From: Trypanosoma brucei gambiense DAL972
Taxonomy: Eukaryota; Euglenozoa; Kinetoplastea; Trypanosomatida; Trypanosomatidae
NCBI RefSeq assembly: GCF_000210295.1
Contig: NC_026737.1
Span: forward strand, 1,178,001 to 1,242,000
Direction: 5' to 3'
DNA length: 64,000 bases
Every line of letters starts with the position of its first letter. Position 1 is the stretch's first letter. The notes below the pieces were generated by a model that saw only the letters and a program-made list of their open reading frames with translations, searched no databases and had not been told where the DNA came from. Position numbers and translations under genes: made by a program. Shown one piece after another: positions 44,949-53,580 of the stretch.

Positions 44949-45882
44949 GTTGCCCATGAAAGTGGATCCGTGCTTTGGACATAAATTACATAGGCATATA
45001 TACGAAGAGAGCGAGGGAGAAAAGGTATTGAGAAGATAGAAATCAAAACTTACAGAGGAGGTAAAAAGATATTTTTATGTTCATCGTGGCGCTTTGTTGA
45101 ACAGGATGGTAAACCCAAATACTTACGCTCACGAGCTAGGGTACATATTAACGCTTGTCTATGCTGGTGCTATCGGTGTCTGACTTCACAGTGAAAACAG
45201 CAAGGGGTAGCAACGACCACACAAATCAAGAAGGAAGAAAAAAGTCATCTGTTTTTGCACATGGATACCCCGCTACAACTGCAATCATTCGCTTTGTTGT
45301 GTTTGCCAGAAAATATCGTGAGGGGGAAAGCGACAGAACCGTATGCTCGTAAGAAGGAGTTGTAAGAAAGTTTCCTTTTTTTCTGGTCACCTTGAGCACT
45401 GAACGACACCTTCCCTATACTCCCTACACCTTGAAACACCCAAAGCGCTTACTCCAACTTTCGCATGTTCAATGCATCGAAAGAAGATTTAGATGTGAAT
45501 GCAGCCCTACCTGTATTCGTAGACATCTCATTTTTGTTCGGCACGTGCCAATTTGCATAATCGTATCGGGGATGACAAAACAGCACTTTGTTCTCTAGGG
45601 CTCAGCGTGTTATGGATGACAAGTTCCCAACAACACAATGCCACGGGTTAAGGGCTTCTGCCCCCTCCCTCCCCCCCCGCCCAACTTGGGGATGGTATGC
45701 GTGAGTTGGGGAGGAGTTAGCGGTGAGAATGATAGTCACGAGAAGGATGAGCGGTAACGCAAACAAGAAGAGGCAGGGAGCAAGTGGCAACCATAGAGTT
45801 CGATGATAGGATCTTCACCACCAACTAACTGTTCCCCACCCAACCGCCGCTAGTTTGTCTGACGCGTACGCCTTCAATACAC
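41768..45882 (-). other. 4.1-kb intergenic region, low complexity
   Basis: No credible gene on either strand. T-rich blocks at 41.9-42.9 kb and A-rich blocks at 43.4-44.0 kb alternate. TA repeats lie at about 43134-43154 and 44640-44655, and a CA repeat at 44916-44944. It presumably comprises the 3' UTR of the kinase and the 5' UTR of copy C. Confidence 0.5.
41866..41885 (-). promoter_or_regulatory. Trans-splice acceptor for copy C
   Basis: The minus strand reads as a near-perfect pyrimidine tract (TTTCTTTTTTTTTTCCTTCAG, shown here as tract plus acceptor) ending in AG at 41867-41866. The resulting 5' UTR is 98 bases. This is the clearest splice signal in the window. Confidence 0.7.
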
Positions 45883-46365
45883 TCACCCCTTTTCACCCCA
45901 AACTCCATTGCTATTCAAAAGGGGGTGAGTATCGCAAGGACACGCAGGAGTGGCACCAACCCAAACTCGCTCAACGCATTGTACCTTCTCCCAGCCCCTC
46001 GCTGCCGCCGTAATCCTGAACTTTGGGAACATAATTTTCTCTAACAGTCGGAGAACGGGACGGCGAGCAAAACTGTTCGCTGCACTCACCCACACTGTGA
46101 CGTTTTCTACGCACGGACAAGCAGCTTTTCTTTTTGTCGAATTGAAAACTTGCAGAAGTACCGGGGCAACAACGCTGACTATGACGACGACCAATTCGAT
46201 CATGGCGTACTCACCGCCGGAAGGCTCTGCGGTGAAGCTGAGGAGAAACACCTGGCCTGCACCCCTGACGTGGATGCGGCTGACCCAGCGACAGCCCCCA
46301 TACACCAGCGACTTGCGCAACGGGTACACAGCCAAAATCTTCAAGGCCCCGGCTTCGACAAACAA
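45883..46365 (-). other. Open frame overlapping the kinase 3' end; possible frameshifted C-terminus
   Basis: This frame is open for about 160 codons, starting directly after a TAA inside the last 25 bases of the kinase frame. It lacks an ATG at its start: the first codon is TTG, and the first in-frame ATG lies far inside. It reads LKILAVYPLRKSLVYGG, then a hydrophobic stretch (MIELVVVIVSVVAPVLLQVF), then a basic Trp-containing tail. Base composition resembles coding sequence. PDK1 kinases usually carry a C-terminal PH domain, which the kinase frame here lacks, so a one-base shift feeding into this frame is conceivable. I do not see a clear PH pattern, and it may simply be 3' UTR. Confidence 0.25.
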
Positions 46366-48023
46366 TTATACTGGGCCCAGTCGACGTTGGCAAAAAAATC
46401 GTGCTTCTTTAAGGATTCAAAACCCCCTGTTTCGTCAGAACCCAGACGATCGCATGGTTCACACCTAAGAAGAAGTTGCACAAGATTCTGAGCATCTGTT
46501 GGGAAGGTTTCGGGAAAGGCGATGCTGCCATTCTGATACTCCTTTATCGCCGACATCATGAGCACATGAGTTTTCCCCTGGATCGGTGTTTGACTTGCGA
46601 AGAGTTCGAACACAACGCAGCCGAGGGACCATAAGTCGCTCGTCGATGTCGCTTTTCCTGTCTTCACCACCTCTGGAGCCATGTAGGCGACGGTGCCCCC
46701 GAATGTGTTCGCTGCGGGGTCATCAATTTTGCAAGCCGAACCAAAATCAGCCAGCTTTACGTGGTGGTCTTTAGTAAGCAAAATATTACACGGTTTAATA
46801 TCACGGTGTGCGACGCCATGTTGTCGTAGGTACTCTAACGCCAGAACAATTTCAGCTATCATGCGAGGGACAGTAAGTTGTAGATCCTCCGCCGATGCTT
46901 CTTTGGCATACTCCTGAAGTGTACCCCCTTCAGCAACTTCCATAACAAGATAGAGTTCCGTCTCATCCTCCGCTACTCCATGCACAAAAACTAGAGAAGG
47001 GTGTTGAAGGGTACAACTGAGATGGACCTCCGAGTGGAAGGCAACTACAAACTGCTGACGCTTTGACAAACGGCCTTTGTCTACTCGTTTCACCGCCACT
47101 ACTGTTGACAACTCTTTTTGGGTTGATGGTTCTGTTGTGGCTTCCAAATCCCCCAACCGAGAAGTGTCAGTCCTACTAGAGACAAATTGGTCGCGACATG
47201 GCTGTGGGGAGTCGGCTACAGTAGTCGATATACAGGAATGACTTGACGATTGGGTGCTCACGCAATATGTTGACGCCAAAAAGGCATCCTCTAAGTCACA
47301 CATGCCCCCGTCCGAGTCACGGTTTAGTGTACTTCGGCCGCACTTAACACCATCCCCAGCAGCGGTGCCCTCAGCCATATCAGAGAAAGAGCAGCCATTC
47401 TCTGTGTTGGCGCTACCATGCTTGCTACGACAGTCCCCAGCGGCTACATCAGCAACAGCAGAGATCAAATCACTACGAGCAGCAGCGCTCCCAAAGTTTC
47501 GTGGCGGCTCTGCGGGGCTTATGCTACTATCGTCCGCAGGGCCCCCTGTTGCAGCTCCGGAGCTGCGACACGGGGGCGCGACTCGGGGAAGTCCTAATAC
47601 CGGATCTACGTGGCATTCCACTGCGCTAACATTACGTGCCAACTCTCCATACACTACTTCCCCAAACGAACCATGGCCCAATACCCTATCCAGGAGCCGG
47701 AGCCGCTCTCTAGGTAGAATCTTGTCCGCTGGTGCATTCAACACAGTTTGCAGCATCTCAGGCAAGTTAAGGAAGTGTGCATTCAACGTGGATGTGCCCC
47801 GCGTAGAGCACGTGGGGGATGCTGCAGATTGCGCCGACACTTCGTAAAATACACTAACCGACCGGCGGTGGCCCATGGCGCGACGTGCAGCAGGTCTTAG
47901 ACGCTGCGCAGGCATACCGGCAGTTACGGTTGGGGACCCCTCCACATTTGTGGTTGGTGTACTGACGGCGTCCCCTAATACCTGCTCGACCGGAAGCTCC
48001 TGCTGGGGTTCAGACGGCACCAT
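46341..48023 (-). CDS. PDK1: PDK1-like AGC serine/threonine protein kinase
   Basis: A 560-residue kinase. The glycine loop LGHGSFGEVVYG is at about 115-126. The catalytic Lys312 is in VVAVKRVDKG, with the alpha-C Glu at 332. The HRD loop is HRDIKPCN (406-413), DFG is 426-428 and APE is 449-451. PDK1-like traits are the activation loop NTFGGTVAYMAPE, where Thr440 occupies the place of human Ser241; SDLWSLGCVVFELFA; and the C-lobe ending FPETFPTDAQNLV...DRLGSDETGGFESLKKHDFF. About 180 residues of Ser/Gly/acidic sequence are inserted between the glycine loop and Lys312, an unusual place. The frame stops just after the kinase domain, with no PH domain in frame. PDK1 phosphorylates the activation loops of other AGC kinases downstream of phosphoinositide signals. 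The subfamily call is strong; orthology by name is an inference. Confidence 0.88.
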   Translation of the reverse strand: MVPSEPQQELPVEQVLGDAVSTPTTNVEGSPTVTAGMPAQRLRPAARRAMGHRRSVSVFYEVSAQSAASPTCSTRGTSTLNAHFLNLPEMLQTVLNAPADKILPRERLRLLDRVLGHGSFGEVVYGELARNVSAVECHVDPVLGLPRVAPPCRSSGAATGGPADDSSISPAEPPRNFGSAAARSDLISAVADVAAGDCRSKHGSANTENGCSFSDMAEGTAAGDGVKCGRSTLNRDSDGGMCDLEDAFLASTYCVSTQSSSHSCISTTVADSPQPCRDQFVSSRTDTSRLGDLEATTEPSTQKELSTVVAVKRVDKGRLSKRQQFVVAFHSEVHLSCTLQHPSLVFVHGVAEDETELYLVMEVAEGGTLQEYAKEASAEDLQLTVPRMIAEIVLALEYLRQHGVAHRDIKPCNILLTKDHHVKLADFGSACKIDDPAANTFGGTVAYMAPEVVKTGKATSTSDLWSLGCVVFELFASQTPIQGKTHVLMMSAIKEYQNGSIAFPETFPTDAQNLVQLLLRCEPCDRLGSDETGGFESLKKHDFFANVDWAQYNCLSKPGP

Positions 48024-48441
48024 TTCGTTCCACAGTAATCACACACAAAAGTTCGTTTGCAGACCAAGCTTCAAAGGCGATACAATGCAGAATGAGAGCA
48101 ATCTGCTAAGTTCTGCCCAGTACTAACTTATCCTAATGTTGGTTTACGTGACTTTGCGTCTCCACAAACCAACAACTTCTGTCGTGTGCCGGACAGGTAA
48201 GTGCCCCGTCAAGCGTAATTTTGGGTGCTCACGTCGCACCCGCAAACGTGCTCAACTGCTTTGTCAGCTGTCGAATAAATTGTTGGGTTGGCTCTTTGTG
48301 TTAAAATTTTAAAAAAAAAGGAGAGCAAACGGTGAAGGGTTGAGCTTTGAACCTAGAAGCAGAAGAAAATTAAAAGGAAACAGAAGCTATTACAAACGGT
48401 GGGGGAACCCCAAAATTCTGTGGGCAACAGCTGAAAACCCC

Positions 48442-48675
48442 TCACCACTCACCAACTTCGTGTGAGAGAAAAAATGAATTATTTGCAAGATCTGCGGTGA
48501 GTCCAGCCGCATATACTTCGTTGAAAAGAGAATCCCAATCGGAAATCTCGTGACGCCAGGCTTCAACAGCATTGGAGGAGTGCCCAACATACGACTGGGG
48601 TAGCAGCAGTTGAGACTTCAGTAGCCTGGTCAGTGAATATCGATAAAAGATGCACTCCACCACACAACAATGCAT
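48442..48675 (-). CDS. Candidate small protein between the kinase and mL43
   Basis: A 77-codon frame from the ATG at 48675. It reads MHCCVVECIFYRYSLTRLL, then a polar, protein-like stretch including NAVEAWRHEISDWDSLFNEV. The spacing to the mL43 stop is only about 107 bases, tight for a 3' UTR plus splice signals, so it may instead lie within the mL43 3' UTR. No domain recognised. The rest of 48024-48782 appears to be UTR; a pyrimidine tract at the complement of 48310-48323 could be the kinase gene's splice signal. Confidence 0.3.
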   Translation of the reverse strand: MHCCVVECIFYRYSLTRLLKSQLLLPQSYVGHSSNAVEAWRHEISDWDSLFNEVYAAGLTADLANNSFFLSHEVGEW

Positions 48676-48782
48676 GCAGAACAGGTGCTTGCTCCGTACA
48701 GAAGCACAAACCGGAACGCAATCGTCTCAGGCGGCAACTCACGTGCCTTCAACTTCTGGTGTGCATCCACAACGGTCACAAA

Positions 48783-49565
48783 CTAGGGGGGCTTTAATTG
48801 TTCCTTTCGTTTTCGCCACCAAACTTCCATGTTATGTGATTCCCTTCTCCTCATCGTGTCGACAGCATCCTGCCCGAGCTCTCGTGGGTCAGGAACAGAG
48901 AACAAACGGTACTCACCCATTGTCACCGGACGTTGCTGAAGCTGCCCTCGGGCGTGCTGTCGCTTGAAGTGGGAAAGATTAAACTCCAAATCAGTTTGCA
49001 TCCTGGGCACCACGTGTCGTTTCCAACGTTCTTGCACCTCTCGTGTGCTCTGCTCCTGTACGCATGTGCGATCCGCAACCCTGCGTTGGATTTCATCCTC
49101 CTCCTGCTTCATCTGAGCGCTATACTGCCCGACATAATAGTCCCACTCTTTTTCCGAGAGCTTCCGTCGCCACTGTGGTGCCTCCGTACGGCGGCGCTCC
49201 GTTTCATAGTTCCACAACCACGGATTCCACGTCCCCTGCACAGAGCGTCGCTGGAAGTGCAAATGCGAAGCACAGAAAGGCTGATCGTAGTCGTTAGCGG
49301 TGCTCACAAGATTGTTCAGTCGTAGGAATATTCCCATCGGGCTCAAATTCTTTGTGTTGTAACTACGCTCACTTCCGTCACGATACACTCCGGTGATGGC
49401 CATCTCTGGCCACAGACGCGGCCGGAGATCAATGCTAACGCTTGGGTACTTCGCATGGAAGTGGGGCAGGTGAGTGGCAAGAAACTGTCGTGTGTTTGGG
49501 GCCCCGTTGCTGGGGCAATAAGAAATTATCACCTTTTTGAGGCAAAGCTCGCCATTGCGGCTCAT
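48783..49565 (-). CDS. Mitochondrial large-subunit ribosomal protein mL43
   Basis: A 260-residue protein with an N-terminal L51/S25/CI-B8 thioredoxin-like domain: CLKKVIISYCPSNGAPNTRQ, then FHAKYPSVSIDLRPRLWPEM, then GVYRDGSERSYNTKNLSPMG. It is followed by the mL43 hallmark SVQGTWNPW, matching the conserved S-x-QG-x-W-x-P segment of animal and fungal mL43. The C-terminal half is a charged, helical kinetoplastid-type extension (WDYYVGQYSAQMKQEEDEIQ). mL43 is part of the mitoribosome large subunit. The start is the first ATG, and the protein begins directly with the domain, without a long presequence. The call is strong for the domain and good for mL43 itself. Confidence 0.85.
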   Translation of the reverse strand: MSRNGELCLKKVIISYCPSNGAPNTRQFLATHLPHFHAKYPSVSIDLRPRLWPEMAITGVYRDGSERSYNTKNLSPMGIFLRLNNLVSTANDYDQPFCASHLHFQRRSVQGTWNPWLWNYETERRRTEAPQWRRKLSEKEWDYYVGQYSAQMKQEEDEIQRRVADRTCVQEQSTREVQERWKRHVVPRMQTDLEFNLSHFKRQHARGQLQQRPVTMGEYRLFSVPDPRELGQDAVDTMRRRESHNMEVWWRKRKEQLKPP

Positions 49566-49865
49566 GGTCTACCTTTGTCGCGTCCGGTATTGAATTCCTC
49601 ACCGCCACCGCCACCACCACTATTTCCACAATAAACTACAACAAAAGTAGTTGTTGTAATCCTTTAAAAAAAAACCCATAGCAAATGAGGAAATGAGCGA
49701 TTCAGTGAAGTGATCCCTATCGCTGCCGACGCAAAAACAGTTGGGGAGAGTTGGATCGCCACCCTCTCCCCCAAAAATAAAAAGCAGTGTAAGCAAAGAG
49801 GGCGAAGGAGATACAAGACAGTACTTGTGTGAATTATATAGCACGACGTACAAAGTGACAATCAT
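49566..49865 (-). other. Short intergenic region
   Basis: 300 bases of UTR. The start of the mL43 5' UTR contains a GGT-type repeat (complement of 49602-49621). No gene. Confidence 0.5.
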
Positions 49866-50825
49866 TTACCTATGAAGACCCTGCATCGTCCATGGGATGC
49901 GGGCAGGGGTGCGCTGTAGTCCGAGTCGCGCTCCGCTCACCCGCGCCCGTAGCGGCCCCTTTTCACCGGTAACCCCAGCCATAATACGCTCTGGAGGGTC
50001 GGTAGTGTACTCTGCTATTTGTCTCTGAATGTCGCGTAGAAAACCTCGGTGTGGCCAAGCTGGAAGTTCTCCCGTGGGTCCCTCGGGACCCCGGGATAAC
50101 TCAAACGTGCGCCAAACAAGTTGACTATGCGCGACGACAGGCGTGGATTCCTTCAGCCGATAATATGCTCTGGACATTCGTGGGAATGGGCCTAGCGGCA
50201 AGCCACCCTCCTCCACCAGGAACTGTATCGTTGTGAATAGAGGCCAGGTGCTCAAACAGTCAACCTCCTGTGTTGCCCCATTTCCTCCCCCTCCCTCTTC
50301 ATTTTCTGTAGTTTGCTGGAGGGAGGCATCGAGAGCCGCTACGCAATCTATCAGGTTTCCGTGCGTTTGCCGAACCGCTTCCATCTCGCCGATGCTCAAA
50401 GCTATAAGCACGTCATCTGCGGCACGCAACACCTGATTGCTCACAACCACTGCATTCAGGTACGACTGAATTTGTCCATCCAGTGCAGACTGACGCACTG
50501 GTGATGCCGATGAAAAGAGGTAGAGTATGTGTTGAGGGTCATGCACGCGCTGCAGCCCGTGCTCAGCAACACACAGCGGTGATTCCCCTACCGTCCCTAT
50601 GCTCCCTCCGCTAGTCACGCATTTGCTTCCGTGTAAATTCGGAGGTACGATGGAGATATGATTCCCGCACTGTGACAAAGAAACAGTGCCGCCGATGTTG
50701 GTCACATTAGCCCCCATGCGTTCTATAGCAAGGGTGTGGCGTTGCCGCAGTGCCCGTAAAAGCAGTAAGCTGTGGTGCACTGCTGGATGACACAAGAAGG
50801 CAACATTACAAGATACAGTAAACAT
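49866..50825 (-). CDS. Unrecognised 319-residue protein
   Basis: A single intact frame from the ATG at 50825 (MFTVSCNVAFLCHPAVHHSL) to a TAA at 49866. The N-terminal 30 residues are hydrophobic and contain Arg and His but no acidic residue, compatible with a mitochondrial presequence. The middle is mixed, with a glycine-rich acidic loop (NEEGGGGNGA). The C-terminal half has WPLFTTIQFLVEEGGLPLGP and WPHRGFLRDIQRQIAEY, and the end is basic (RARVSGARLGLQRTPARIPW). No domain recognised. Its neighbours on both sides are mitochondrial-type genes, so a mitochondrial role is a reasonable guess and nothing more. Confidence 0.75.
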   Translation of the reverse strand: MFTVSCNVAFLCHPAVHHSLLLLRALRQRHTLAIERMGANVTNIGGTVSLSQCGNHISIVPPNLHGSKCVTSGGSIGTVGESPLCVAEHGLQRVHDPQHILYLFSSASPVRQSALDGQIQSYLNAVVVSNQVLRAADDVLIALSIGEMEAVRQTHGNLIDCVAALDASLQQTTENEEGGGGNGATQEVDCLSTWPLFTTIQFLVEEGGLPLGPFPRMSRAYYRLKESTPVVAHSQLVWRTFELSRGPEGPTGELPAWPHRGFLRDIQRQIAEYTTDPPERIMAGVTGEKGPLRARVSGARLGLQRTPARIPWTMQGLHR

Positions 50826-51490
50826 ACCCGCAAAACACTCGATTCCTGCTCAACCTCACCACCACTTTACAATCCGACTTCTTATAGCCTCCTGGGGCCA
50901 GCCAACCTAATGTTACCCAGTCGAAAACCAAGAAGGAGCAGACGCATGGCATAGAAAACGTCACACATACATGTCGAGACTTTGCACGCACCGTACTATT
51001 AGAAGGTACACAGAAGGGTGTGTGCTCATCAGGCGATCGAATTCTACCGTCCCTTGACTTACTCTGTGCAAATTATTTCCCCTACACTATGCAGCTAAAA
51101 GAACGAACGCTCGTCTTGGGGCTGCAACAGGTCCACGCTTGTGCTTTACACCCACAGTGTCACTCACATTTTTACCACTCCCTTACGTTTTGCCGCACCC
51201 TGCCGTGCTCAACATATAACATTGCAACGAAGTACACCCGTGCCATAAGGAACGTTGGAATTTTTTTTAGAAATATAAGGTAAAAAACAGAAAAATAATC
51301 CACATTTACGGTGACTGGGAACAGACAAGACTACCTACTTAAAGACAACAAGGAATAAAAGTTATACATGAACTACTAAGCATGGAACGTACGTAAAATA
51401 GTTTCGATAGTACACGATAGCTCCCTTTCACAACTACGTGCATCTTTCCTAACCCTACCATTGGCGTTTTACCGGCTCGGACCCCTTTCA
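50826..51490 (-). other. Intergenic region, UTR sequence
   Basis: About 665 bases without a gene on either strand. Confidence 0.5.
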
Positions 51491-51964
51491 TCACAGATCT
51501 TCAGTCGTCATTGTTAGCATCGGAGGATTTATGTGAAAGTACGGTTTGATAAACTTGCCATCCGCTGCCCAAACATCCGAACCCTTGGATTGTGCATATG
51601 CCCGTGCGTTCTCCCGCTTGAATTCTTCGGGCCAGTCCTGATAGTATATATGGTAAAACGACGAGAAGCACACAGAGATGTATGTCAGATACATAAAAAC
51701 AAACACTGCGCACCAATTCATAACCACTCGACTCTTTGTCATGCGGTATGTTGAGCGAATGCCAAGTTGATACATACACTTCCAGTACCACTCAAAAGAT
51801 TGCTTGCGCGAAGCACCGATTAGATGAACAGGCATCTCATCCCACGCGACTTTGAAGCGTTCCAGCGAGTGCATATCAGCGGACAAAAGAGGGCGGTTAG
51901 TGCGCAGCATCAGGGCGCGGTGAGACGTTGTGAAGCTCACTGCTGGTGCCGTGCGACGGATCAT
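51491..51964 (-). CDS. Small single-pass membrane protein, probably mitochondrial
   Basis: A 157-residue protein from the ATG at 51964 (MIRRTAPAVSFTTSHRALML); the TTG three codons upstream is not a likely start. The Arg/Ser/Thr-rich, acid-free N-terminus looks like a mitochondrial targeting sequence. One clear transmembrane helix of about 25 residues follows a basic flank: VVMNWCAVFVFMYLTYISVC. The short C-terminal domain begins IYYQDWPEEFKRENARAYAQ and ends in PPMLTMTTEDL. Size and layout are like accessory subunits of respiratory complexes or ATP synthase, but I recognise no specific one. It is flanked by other mitochondrial-type genes. Confidence 0.75.
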   Translation of the reverse strand: MIRRTAPAVSFTTSHRALMLRTNRPLLSADMHSLERFKVAWDEMPVHLIGASRKQSFEWYWKCMYQLGIRSTYRMTKSRVVMNWCAVFVFMYLTYISVCFSSFYHIYYQDWPEEFKRENARAYAQSKGSDVWAADGKFIKPYFHINPPMLTMTTEDL

Positions 51965-52166
51965 CGCGTGCAAAATCCAACTTGCTTAACTTAATAAATC
52001 AGTGATACTAATTGTTGTTTTCGGGTTGGTGTGCAGACAATAAAAGTGATAAAACACGGCCGAAGCAGTGGAGACAAGCAAAAAAACGGCCGATAGGGCC
52101 AAAGCGAATGAACATTTAAGGCCGATTTACTAGCGCTCCATTTCACTCGACAGCCCATTACGGTAC

Positions 52167-52664
52167 TTAAAAGAACTTGTACCATGCTGAGGCAGGCTCC
52201 TCCTTCCAGCTCTTGTTTTTCGTTAAACACACCATCAAGTTTTTGCGTTCCGAATTGCAAGATGCAATCCGTCCAGCGAGTTTCATTTCCATGGGACACT
52301 CTAAACTGCACCGCACCAGCTGTTCATTAAGGGGGTAGCAAGGGTGCTTCGGTGATAGATCCAACTTGGCGGGGGGTGCAATCTGTTGGTTATACTCCCG
52401 TGTTCCCTGGTCCTTCCACCCTGTCACGATCTCGATATTGTGACTGCTGTCATGTTGGTAAATCATGTTACGGATCACATGGCCACCGCTCCGGCGGTTC
52501 GGATCTACCGGTACTTCAGGATCAGCACTCATAAGTGCAGTCCCCACAGCCTCCGTCAATTTGGATGAATACGCACTGGATATTTCAAGCCGATAAAATG
52601 CTTTCTTCGCTAACTCAGCTACCTTTACTACAATTGAGCTCGCCGCTGCATGCCCTAAGTTCAT
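52167..52664 (-). CDS. Twin CX9C (CHCH) protein, probably mitochondrial intermembrane space
   Basis: A 165-residue protein. The C-terminal third holds a twin CX9C motif: Cys109 and Cys119 are separated by nine residues, as are Cys136 and Cys146, with a further Cys at 123. This coiled-coil-helix-coiled-coil-helix pattern is oxidised by the Mia40/Erv1-type pathway and marks intermembrane-space proteins or respiratory-complex subunits and assembly factors. The N-terminal about 100 residues are helical and unrecognised (ASSIVVKVAELAKKAFYRLE). The linker inside the motif is 16 residues long (between Cys119 and Cys136). The start is the first ATG, with stops upstream. The specific complex cannot be told from sequence alone. 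Confidence 0.82.
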   Translation of the reverse strand: MNLGHAAASSIVVKVAELAKKAFYRLEISSAYSSKLTEAVGTALMSADPEVPVDPNRRSGGHVIRNMIYQHDSSHNIEIVTGWKDQGTREYNQQIAPPAKLDLSPKHPCYPLNEQLVRCSLECPMEMKLAGRIASCNSERKNLMVCLTKNKSWKEEPASAWYKFF

Positions 52665-52792
52665 GTGTCAGTGATAAGCGACATGAAGCAATTTGAAGAT
52701 TAAGACTCAAGGACGGATAAGCATATACAGATACAAGTACTTAAACCCCCACCGTGACATACCAGAATAAAAACGATAAATGTGCCTACCAC

Positions 52793-53347
52793 TTACGTAG
52801 GAAATGGAAATCTAGTTTTCCACCGTGTGTTATACTGTCCAATCCTGCTCACATCCCTAGATATACCCCGTCTTTCTTTTTCGAGGTTAAGTGTCCGTGT
52901 GGTGAGTCCCTGTCCACGCCGTTCATTATTCATGCTGCGCGCATCTTCGCGAGCCATCGGCATCCCTGTCCTAGGATTGCGCACTGCGGGCATGTATTTG
53001 TAATATTTGTACGGTTGTTGTTTTCCCCACATCCATGTGCTATGCAGCCACATCTCACGTTGGTCATGAGACGGCTGGGCGGGGCAGCGAACACAAAGTG
53101 TATCGTGGATCCATTCAAAGCGACAGTACTCACATCGCAGCTTCAGCTCGTCCCGAGACATGACCATCTGAGGGTCTTTTGATTGCCCTTGGATCTTCTT
53201 CATACCATGAGTTGTCCGACCGTCAAAATTATTCCGAGGTAAAAGGATGTGAGAATTCAGTGGCCCAGCGGATAGACCCAGTGGGAAAAAATTTAGCCTC
53301 ACAGCTGTGGAGCACAAAAAGAGCATCGGCTTTGTTGTTCCACGCAT
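52793..53347 (-). CDS. Mitochondrial ribosomal protein bL36m
   Basis: A 184-residue protein from the ATG at 53347; a GTG at 53404 lies in the 5' UTR, only about nine bases after the predicted splice acceptor. The N-terminus MRGTTKPMLFLCSTAVRLNF is a typical mitochondrial presequence. The core is the bL36 zinc ribbon: LKLRCEYCRFEW, then LCVRCPAQPSHDQR. Cys72, Cys75, Cys88 and His94 have the same spacing as bacterial L36, and the PxHxQR ending is conserved. The about 85-residue C-terminal extension is basic and Tyr/Arg-rich. bL36 stabilises the large-subunit rRNA near the GTPase-associated region. The extension is far longer than in bacteria, as is common in kinetoplastid mitoribosomes. Confidence 0.85.
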   Translation of the reverse strand: MRGTTKPMLFLCSTAVRLNFFPLGLSAGPLNSHILLPRNNFDGRTTHGMKKIQGQSKDPQMVMSRDELKLRCEYCRFEWIHDTLCVRCPAQPSHDQREMWLHSTWMWGKQQPYKYYKYMPAVRNPRTGMPMAREDARSMNNERRGQGLTTRTLNLEKERRGISRDVSRIGQYNTRWKTRFPFPT

Positions 53348-53412
53348 TGTCCACACTTTCTTCACGCGCGCGCTATAATTGCCTAACGCAAACGGCCCCG
53401 ACACAGGCGCCC

Positions 53413-53450
53413 CTGCCAGAGGACGCCGAAAAGAGAAAGCAAAGTAGAAG
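53413..53450 (-). promoter_or_regulatory. Trans-splice acceptor for bL36m
   Basis: A minus-strand pyrimidine-rich tract (complement of about 53420-53450) is followed by GGCAG, with AG at 53414-53413. The 5' UTR would be 65 bases, which supports the start at 53347. Confidence 0.55.
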
Positions 53451-53580
53451 ATGGGAAGGAATTACGTTAGCTGAAACCTGATTGGACTTCGCAGTTTAAC
53501 TACACAACCCCCTAAGAGAGATAAACCAATTATTGCATTTCCGTTAGTATGTTACCCACTTTCGATATTAGTAATTGCTG

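Noticed and set aside
45950..46468. 172-codon plus-strand frame overlapping the kinase 3' end
   Set aside because: Antisense shadow of the kinase and the following minus-strand frame; no recognisable features.
53348..53404. Upstream GTG start for bL36m
   Set aside because: It falls in the predicted 5' UTR, nuclear trypanosome genes start with ATG, and the ATG at 53347 begins a proper targeting sequence.
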